A stretch of 5,553 nucleotides of DNA from Thermoleophilaceae bacterium (lineage in GTDB: Bacteria > Actinomycetota > Thermoleophilia > Solirubrobacterales > Thermoleophilaceae), in NCBI GenBank assembly GCA_013812485.1, contig JACCTJ010000347.1, positions 1 through 5,553 of the forward strand. Direction: 5' to 3'. The translations under genes were made by a program, and so were the position numbers. Shown here in pieces: positions 1 through 5,553 of this stretch; position 1 is the first letter of the stretch; each line of letters begins with the position of its first letter. The notes below the pieces were generated by a model. That model did no database searches. It was given only the letters and a program-made list of their open reading frames with translations, and was not told where the DNA came from.

Positions 1-1
1 C

Positions 2-2851
2 GCGACCCGCGTCGATCCGGAGCTCGCGGCCGCGCCGAGGGCGACGCCCCTGGCCCGCGAGCTGCTCGTCGCCTGGGCGGTGCGGCACACGTCGCTGCGC
101 GCGCTCGGCTCGTCGGCGCGAGGGCCGGGCTTCGCGCGCGCGGCGAGCCGCTTCGTGGCCGAGCTCGGCGGTGCGATGGTCGACCCTCCCCGCCTGCGTC
201 GCGCGCTCGTCGCCTGGGCCGGGGACGGGCCCCGGCGCTCCTACGCCGAAGACCTCGCGAACGTGTACGACGCCTACGGCGGCGCACTCGCCCGGGCCGG
301 CCTCGTCGACGACGAGCTCTTCGCGCGCCGCAGCCTCGACGCCCTCCGCCGCGAGCCCCGTGGCTTCGGCGCCAGCCCGGTGTTCGTCTACGGCTTCGAC
401 GACTTCACGTCGCTCGAGCTCGATGCGCTCGAGACTCTGGCGCACCGGGTCGGGGCGGAGGTGACGGTGTCGCTGCCCTTCGAGCGGGGCCGCCTCGCCT
501 TTCGCGCCACGGCCTCGGCGTTCGCGCTGCTCTCGGAGCTCGCCGAGGAGCACGTCGAGCTGTCGGCGAGCAGCGCGCACTACGCCCTCGAGGCCCGAAT
601 GGCCCTGTCCCTGGTCGAGCGACGCCTGTTCGGAACGGCGACGACGACGGAGCCAGCCGGGACCGCGGGCGCCTCGATCGCCGTCGCCTCCGAGGTCACC
701 GCCGCGGGCTTCGCCACGGATGGCGCGATCCTCTCCGGCTCGGTGAAGACCGCCCTCGGGCCGGGCGACGCCGTCCGCCTCCACCTCGCCGGAGGCCAGC
801 GCGCCGAGGTGGAGCTCTCCGGCGCGGAGGTGCTGAACGCGCTGCGGACAGGGGTCTCGCCGGGGGAGGTCGCCGTCGTCGTGCGCGATCCCGCGGGCTA
901 CGCGAGCCTGCTCGAGGAGGTCTACGAGGCCTACGGCATCCCGTTCTCCCTCGAGCGCACGGTGCCGCTCGGCCACACCGCGCTCGGGCACGGACTCCTC
1001 TCTCTGCTGCGCTGCGCGTCCGGCGCGGGCTCGGCCGACGACCTCGTCGCCTATCTGAGGACGCCGGGCCGCCTGCACTCACCGCACCTCGCGGACGAGC
1101 TCGAGGCGGAGCTCCGCCGAGCGGGGATCGAGAGCGCGGGCGCGGCCCGCGAGCTCTGGGAGGAGCGCCGCTGGCCACTCGCGGAGATCGACCGGCTGCG
1201 CGCCGTGGGTGGCGGTCCGCGGCTGCTCGAGGAGCTCGACGGGCGGCTCGAGCGGCTCTTTACGGGACCCTACACGCGCCGCGCGCACCTTCTCTCCTCG
1301 CGGGAGGCCGAGGATGCGGCGGTTCTGCGCACCGCTCGCGCCGCGCTGGCCGATGTCGCCGCGCTCGCCTCCTGCGGTGTCGGACGGCCGCTCGAGCCCG
1401 ACGCCCTCGCCGAGCTGCTGGCCGGGGCGCCGGTCCGCCTCGGCGACCCGCCCTCGTCGGAGCGCGTGCGGGTCGCGGCGCCCGAGGCCATCCGGGCGCG
1501 CCGCTTCGCCGTCGTGCTCGTCCTCGGCCTTCAGGAGGGGGAGTTCCCGCGCCGCCCTGCCCCCGAGCCTTTCCTCTCCGACGAGCTGCGCCGCGAGGTC
1601 AGCGTCGCCGGAGGCCTCGCGCTGCCCGTCCGCGAGGACGAGCTCGACCGCGAGCGTCTGCTGTTCTACGCGTGCGTCTCGCGGGCCGAGCGGCGGCTGG
1701 TGCTGAGCTCGCGGGTGACCGACGAGGAGGGAGCGCCGCAGGCCCCCTCCTCCTTCCTCGACGACGTGCGCGAGCTCTTTCCCGCCGACGCGCTCGACAC
1801 CGCGGCCGCTCGCCGCACGCTGGCCGACCTCACCTGGGCGCCGGAGCGGGCCCCGACCGAGCGCGAGCACGAGCGGGCGCTGGCCGCGCGTGGGCCGCGG
1901 CGCGGGCCGTCAGGGCCCGCCGGCCTCAGCGCCGCCACGCTGCTGGCCGAGCTGGCGGCGCGCCGGGACTTCTCGGCCAGGGAGCTCGAGTCCTTCGCCG
2001 GCTGCGGCGTCCGGTGGCTCGTCGAGAAGCTGGTGCGGCCGACGGCGCTCGAGCCCGACCCCGAAGCGCTCGTGCGCGGCCGCTACGCCCACGACGTGCT
2101 CCGGCTCACCCTCGAGCGGCTGCGCCGGCGCACGGGGTCGGCGCGCGTTACGCCCGCCACGCTGGCCGAGGCCGAGACGATCCTCCGCGAGGCCCTCGAG
2201 GAGGTGGGAGAGGAGCACCGCATCTCCCCGCGCGCGGCACGTCTGCGGGCGGCTCGAAGCCGCCTCGAGCGCGACCTTCTGCGCCATCTGCGACGCGAGG
2301 CCGCCGCCGGCGGCAGCTTCGAGCCACGCCACCTCGAGCTGGCCTTCGGGCTGGGGGCCGAGAACGACGGCGAGGACGAGGGCCTCGCCCCGCTCGAGCT
2401 CGAGCCCGAAGGGGTGCGCCTGCGCGGGCGCATCGACCGTGTCGACACGCTCGGTGACCGGGCACTCGTGCGCGACTACAAGGCCGGCGCCCGGGTCACC
2501 GGCGTCGCGGCCTGGGAGGCGGACGACGACCTCCAGCTCTCGATCTACATGCTCGCCGTGCGCGAGCTGCTCGGCCTCGATCCCGCCGGCGGCCTCTACG
2601 TCTCGCTCGCCGGCAAGGGGCCGGCGCGCGGCGTCGTGCGCGATGACGAGGCCGAGGCCGTGGGTGCGCTCGTCAGCCGCTCGGACGTCCGCGACGAGGG
2701 GTCCGTGGAGGCGGTCCTCGCGGCCGCCCGCGCCCGCGTGGGCGAGGTGGCCGCCCGCCTGCGCTCCGGGGACGTCGCCCCCTGTCCCGAGCGCTGCTCG
2801 CCCGCCGGCGGCTGCCGCTACCCGTCGATCTGCCGCGAGGAGCAGGCGTGA
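2..2851 (+). CDS. AddB/RexB-like subunit of a helicase-nuclease, PD-(D/E)XK nuclease family (5' end outside window)
   Basis: This is probably the scaffold/nuclease subunit of a cytoplasmic AddAB-type complex that resects double-strand breaks for RecA. The frame is open from base 2 (949 visible residues, numbered from there). Sequence before the GTG at base 80 already reads as protein (LARELLVAWAV...), so the true start, and any N-terminal nucleotide-binding loop, is upstream. In order: VFVYGFDDF near 127; a second Rossmann-like strand VAVVVRD ending near 296; GLQEGEFPR at 509-517; and a degenerate motif VI-like stretch, ERLLFYACVSRA, from 551. The C-terminal RecB-type nuclease has His697, Asp812 in GRIDRVD, Asp825 and Lys827 in DYK, and QLSIY at 845-849. 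The 13-residue Asp812-Asp825 spacing equals that of E. coli RecB D1067/D1080, so the nuclease looks active. Cys668 and Cys928, 932, 938 and 944 are candidate Fe-S ligands. Residues 212-255 form an Ala/Thr/Gly-rich insert. It overlaps the downstream helicase gene by 4 bases. Family is secure; the AddB label, rather than another RecB-like partner, is less so. Confidence 0.9.
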   Translation, partial: ATRVDPELAAAPRATPLARELLVAWAVRHTSLRALGSSARGPGFARAASRFVAELGGAMVDPPRLRRALVAWAGDGPRRSYAEDLANVYDAYGGALARAGLVDDELFARRSLDALRREPRGFGASPVFVYGFDDFTSLELDALETLAHRVGAEVTVSLPFERGRLAFRATASAFALLSELAEEHVELSASSAHYALEARMALSLVERRLFGTATTTEPAGTAGASIAVASEVTAAGFATDGAILSGSVKTALGPGDAVRLHLAGGQRAEVELSGAEVLNALRTGVSPGEVAVVVRDPAGYASLLEEVYEAYGIPFSLERTVPLGHTALGHGLLSLLRCASGAGSADDLVAYLRTPGRLHSPHLADELEAELRRAGIESAGAARELWEERRWPLAEIDRLRAVGGGPRLLEELDGRLERLFTGPYTRRAHLLSSREAEDAAVLRTARAALADVAALASCGVGRPLEPDALAELLAGAPVRLGDPPSSERVRVAAPEAIRARRFAVVLVLGLQEGEFPRRPAPEPFLSDELRREVSVAGGLALPVREDELDRERLLFYACVSRAERRLVLSSRVTDEEGAPQAPSSFLDDVRELFPADALDTAAARRTLADLTWAPERAPTEREHERALAARGPRRGPSGPAGLSAATLLAELAARRDFSARELESFAGCGVRWLVEKLVRPTALEPDPEALVRGRYAHDVLRLTLERLRRRTGSARVTPATLAEAETILREALEEVGEEHRISPRAARLRAARSRLERDLLRHLRREAAAGGSFEPRHLELAFGLGAENDGEDEGLAPLELEPEGVRLRGRIDRVDTLGDRALVRDYKAGARVTGVAAWEADDDLQLSIYMLAVRELLGLDPAGGLYVSLAGKGPARGVVRDDEAEAVGALVSRSDVRDEGSVEAVLAAARARVGEVAARLRSGDVAPCPERCSPAGGCRYPSICREEQA
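2837..2842 (+). promoter_or_regulatory. Ribosome binding site for the downstream helicase gene
   Basis: GAGGAG lies five bases before the GTG at 2848, a near-ideal Shine-Dalgarno match and spacing. It sits inside the last codons of the upstream gene. It supports the GTG at 2848 as the helicase start: the next in-frame GTG (2992) and ATG (3049) fall after the Walker A motif and would remove it. Confidence 0.75.
2848..2851 (+). other. Four-base start/stop overlap (GTGA) joining the two genes
   Basis: The GTG start of the helicase gene (2848-2850) overlaps the TGA stop of the AddB-like gene (2849-2851). With the Shine-Dalgarno just upstream, this is the usual arrangement for translational coupling by terminating ribosomes, and it fits two subunits made in equal amounts. 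That both genes share one transcript is inferred; the promoter is not in the window. Confidence 0.85.
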
Positions 2852-5553
2852 CCACGCTCTCCCTGTTCTCGCTCCTCGAGGAGCAGGTCGCCCCCGAGGC
2901 GTCGGGACTCACGAACGAGCAGCGCAAGGCGGTCGAGCGCCGCGACGGGCCGCTGTTCGTCCACGCCGGCGCCGGCACCGGTAAGACCCGTGTGCTCGTC
3001 GAGCGTTTCGTGCGCGCCGTGCTGGAGGACGAGGTGGGCGTCGAGCGGATGCTCGCCATCACCTTCACCGAGAAGGCGGCGGCCGAGCTACGGACCCGCA
3101 TTCGCGCGCGCTTCGTGGACGCCGGCGAGCGCGACCACGCCCGCGCCGTCGACTCGGCCTGGATCTCCACCATCCACGGCTTCTGCTCACGGCTGCTGCG
3201 GGCCAACGCGCTCAGCGCGGGTCTCGATCCCGAGTACCGCGTGCTGGCCGAGCACGAGGCCGAGCGCATCGCCGCCCACGCCTTCGACTCCGCCCTCGAG
3301 GACTTCCTCGGTCCGCCCGAGGATGCGCGTCGCGTCGAGCTCGTCGCCGCCCACGGCCCCGACCGCCTCGCCGGGGCGCTTCGGACCGTGCACGCTCAGA
3401 TGCGCGGTCGCGGCCGTCGCGAGCCCGCCCTACCTCGGCCCCCGCGCCCGCCCGCGGACCAGCTCAGGCAGGCGCACGAGCGGCTCGCGGGCGCGGTGCG
3501 GACGGGCAGCCAGAGCCTGGCCGCCGAGGCCGAGCCCGTCGCCCAGGTGCGCGCCGCCGTCGACCGCCTCGATCGCTGCGCGGGGGCGCTCGACCGCCTC
3601 GAGCCGGACGGCCTCCTCGACCCGCTCGAGCTCGCAGGGCTGGGGGTGCGCCGCGGCAACGCGCGAGCGCTGCGAGGCGCCGTCTTCGACGAGCTCGAGG
3701 AGGCGCATGCGGCCTGCCTCGAGCTCTGCGGCCGTACTCGCGCCCTCGACGACCTTTGGCTCGTCGACGAGCTCCTGCGCCTCTACGGTCGCCGCTACGC
3801 ACAGCTGAAGACCGAGCGCTCGGCGCTCGACTTCGACGATCTCGAGCTGCTCGCCCGCGACCTGCTGCGCGGCCGGCCGGGGCTGCGCGAGCGCACCCGC
3901 GAGCGCTTCGACCACGTTCTCGTGGACGAGCTCCAGGACACGAACCGTCTCCAGAGCGAGATCGTCGATCTCGTCGCCGACGGCAACCTCTTCACCGTCG
4001 GTGACGAGCTCCAGTCGATCTACGGCTTCCGGGGCGCCGACGTAGGTGTGTTTGCCGAGCGGCGCCGGGCGGCGGTCACGACCGGGCGGGAGGTCCGCCT
4101 CAGCGCCAGCTTCCGGGCTCGCGCCGAGATCCTCGACGTGCTCAACGCCGCCTTCGAGGCGAGCTTCGGCGAGGGGTTCACACCCCTGCACGCCGCCGCG
4201 CAGGGCGGCACCGCGCCGCGGGTCGAGCTGCTCGCTGTCGACCGCGACAACGGCCGCTGGGCGGAAGCGCTCGGCTCGGAGAACGACCCCTTCGGCGCGG
4301 CCATGCACGGCGCGCCGGCCTGGCGCGCGGCCGAGGCCCGCCTGCTGGCGGGGCGCGTGGACGAGCTGCTGGCCCGCGGCGACTTCGCCCCCGCCGAGGT
4401 CGCCCTGCTGCTGCGCTCCTGGACCGACGTGAACCGCTACGAGCAGGCGCTGGCCGAGCGCGGGCTGCCCACCTACGTCGCGGGCGGGGGTGGCTATTGG
4501 AGCGCTCAGCAGGTCTGCGATCTGCGCGCCTACCTCGCGACCCTCGCCAACCCGCGCGACGAGGAGGCGCTGATCTCGGTGCTCGCCTCGCCGTTCGTCG
4601 GCGCCTCGCTCGACGCGCTCGCCCTGCTGCGGCTCCAGGCCGGGCGAGGCCGCCCCCTGTGGTCTGCGCTCGAGAGGGGGTTCGGGACCCACGACGACCA
4701 CGGCGAGGCCAGCGCGCTCGCGTCCGCGGTGCCCGAAGCCGACCGCGATCGCCTCCGGGGCTTCGTCCGGCGCCTGACCGACGAGCGCCGCGAGGCGCCG
4801 CGCCGGTCGCTGCCGGACCTCGTGGAGCGGGCGGTCACCGCCTCTGGCTACGACCGCGCGGTGCTCGCGCTCCCGGGCGGCGAGCGTCGCATGGCCAACG
4901 TCCGCAAGCTCAAGCGCCTCGCGCGGGAGTTCGAGGCCGCGGAGGGACGCGACCTACGCGGATTCCTCGACTCGATCGACCGCCGCGGCGTCGCCGCCGT
5001 CCGCGAGGGCGAGGCCCCGCTCGAGGGCGAGGGCATCGAGGCCGTCCGCCTCATGACCATCCATGCCGCCAAGGGGCTCGAGTTCCCGCTCGTGTGCGTC
5101 GGCGACCTCGGTCGCGGCGAGCTCGGCGACACGCCGCTCCTGCGCGTATCCGCCGACGGTCGCGTCGGCTTACGACTCCCCGATCCCGACGGCGGCGCCC
5201 TCGACGCCCTCGACGCGCGCGCCCTCGCGGAGGAGGCCGCCCGGGCGGAGCGCGCCGAGGAGCGACGGCTGCTCTGGGTGGCGGCGACCCGAGCCGAGCA
5301 ACGCCTGATCGTCAGCGGTGCTCTCGACCTCGAAAGCGCCCGGAGCACCGGTCGTGCCCCCGCCATGGATTGGCTCGCGCCCGCGCTCGTGCCCGAGCTC
5401 CGCCAGGCCCATCGCTCGGGCGAGCGCGAGGGAAGATGCGTGCGCTCGTGGGAGGGACGTCAGGCCGCGGTGGCGTGGCGCGTGCTCTCACCGGCGAACC
5501 TCGGGGAGGTGCTCCCGCCGGCGGATCGGGTGCCGCTCGAGGCGACCCGGGCG
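2848..5553 (+). CDS. AddA-like UvrD/Rep superfamily 1 ATP-dependent DNA helicase (3' end outside window)
   Basis: This is the ATP-driven 3'-to-5' motor of the presumed AddAB-type complex. The 902 visible residues, numbered from the GTG at 2848, have no stop. All SF1A motifs are present in order: Q motif LTNEQR (Gln25); Walker A AGAGTGKT (Lys46); Ia TFTEKAAAEL at 72-81; STIHGFCSRLL from 107, a RecB/AddA-family signature; DFDDL at 328-332; Walker B VDELQDTN (Asp360, Glu361); III VGDELQSIYGFRGAD (Gln389, Arg395); IV LSASFRA (Arg423); V TIHAAKGLEF at 737-746; VI EERRLLWVAATRA (Arg815). The key ATPase residues are intact, so it should be active. Residues about 188-205 are Arg/Pro-rich, probably a loop in subdomain 1B. 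AddA proteins usually exceed 1,100 residues and end in a PD-(D/E)XK nuclease; that part lies past the right edge, so whether this subunit also carries a nuclease cannot be seen. The start is set by the GTGA overlap and GAGGAG site. A pairing with an AddB-like gene argues for AddA over PcrA/UvrD1. Confidence 0.92.
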   Translation, partial: MTTLSLFSLLEEQVAPEASGLTNEQRKAVERRDGPLFVHAGAGTGKTRVLVERFVRAVLEDEVGVERMLAITFTEKAAAELRTRIRARFVDAGERDHARAVDSAWISTIHGFCSRLLRANALSAGLDPEYRVLAEHEAERIAAHAFDSALEDFLGPPEDARRVELVAAHGPDRLAGALRTVHAQMRGRGRREPALPRPPRPPADQLRQAHERLAGAVRTGSQSLAAEAEPVAQVRAAVDRLDRCAGALDRLEPDGLLDPLELAGLGVRRGNARALRGAVFDELEEAHAACLELCGRTRALDDLWLVDELLRLYGRRYAQLKTERSALDFDDLELLARDLLRGRPGLRERTRERFDHVLVDELQDTNRLQSEIVDLVADGNLFTVGDELQSIYGFRGADVGVFAERRRAAVTTGREVRLSASFRARAEILDVLNAAFEASFGEGFTPLHAAAQGGTAPRVELLAVDRDNGRWAEALGSENDPFGAAMHGAPAWRAAEARLLAGRVDELLARGDFAPAEVALLLRSWTDVNRYEQALAERGLPTYVAGGGGYWSAQQVCDLRAYLATLANPRDEEALISVLASPFVGASLDALALLRLQAGRGRPLWSALERGFGTHDDHGEASALASAVPEADRDRLRGFVRRLTDERREAPRRSLPDLVERAVTASGYDRAVLALPGGERRMANVRKLKRLAREFEAAEGRDLRGFLDSIDRRGVAAVREGEAPLEGEGIEAVRLMTIHAAKGLEFPLVCVGDLGRGELGDTPLLRVSADGRVGLRLPDPDGGALDALDARALAEEAARAERAEERRLLWVAATRAEQRLIVSGALDLESARSTGRAPAMDWLAPALVPELRQAHRSGEREGRCVRSWEGRQAAVAWRVLSPANLGEVLPPADRVPLEATRA

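Noticed and set aside
1079..1870. Minus-strand open frame of 263 codons within the AddB-like gene
   Set aside because: It is opposite a region with clear protein motifs in the plus frame (GLQEGEFPR, ERLLFYACVSRA), and its own translation resembles no family I recognise.
400..2410. Very frequent CTCGAG/GAGCTCGAG words that could look like repeats or a recognition site
   Set aside because: They mostly fall in frame as Leu-Glu codon pairs (CTC-GAG), the preferred codons here. The word is palindromic, so it cannot be a directional Chi-like site, and spacing is irregular.
2837..2900. Possible intergenic promoter or terminator between the two genes
   Set aside because: The genes overlap by four bases, leaving no intergenic space. 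I saw no convincing hairpin followed by T residues and no AT-rich -10-like box here.
1890..2984. Plus-strand open frame of 364 codons overlapping the end of the AddB-like gene and the start of the helicase gene
   Set aside because: It is Ser/Arg/Ala/Pro-rich shadow translation, out of frame with the PD-(D/E)XK motifs and Walker A region encoded by the same bases.
3430..4701. Long open frame on the minus strand (423 codons) opposite the helicase gene
   Set aside because: Its composition (Ala/Gly/Glu/Val/Leu-rich, no motif) is what the reverse complement of GC-rich codons gives, and it lies wholly across conserved helicase motifs II-IV on the other strand. No Shine-Dalgarno or family resemblance was seen.

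Overview
The window is a strongly GC-rich piece of bacterial chromosome. G or C fills nearly every third codon position, CTC-GAG (Leu-Glu) pairs are very common, and one of the two genes starts with GTG. The base composition and the look of both proteins suggest a high-GC actinobacterial lineage, possibly Thermoleophilia/Solirubrobacterales. That placement is an inference from recall of similar proteins; no marker gene is present.

The whole window is two long, overlapping, same-strand genes with no intergenic space. Bases 2-2851 encode the 3' part of an AddB/RexB-like subunit: an inactivated helicase-like fold followed by a RecB-type PD-(D/E)XK nuclease domain framed by cysteines that probably bind an Fe-S cluster. 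Its start lies upstream of the window. Bases 2848-5553 encode the 5' part of an AddA-like (UvrD/Rep/PcrA superfamily 1) helicase. It has a complete set of helicase motifs and runs off the right edge before the C-terminal nuclease domain expected in AddA. The two frames overlap by four bases (GTGA), with a good Shine-Dalgarno (GAGGAG) just upstream, so translation is probably coupled.

Together they would form a heterodimeric helicase-nuclease that processes double-strand DNA ends for RecA-dependent recombination, the job of AddAB, RecBCD and AdnAB. The order (nuclease/scaffold subunit first, motor subunit second) matches addB-addA. The first subunit has no recognisable active helicase motifs in the visible part, which argues against AdnAB, where both subunits are UvrD-like.

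I found no RNA genes, mobile elements, CRISPR arrays, terminators or promoters, and no convincing undescribed system. The points worth a second look are details of these two proteins: the Fe-S cysteine spacing, a low-complexity insert in the first subunit, motif substitutions in the helicase, and the two truncated ends.
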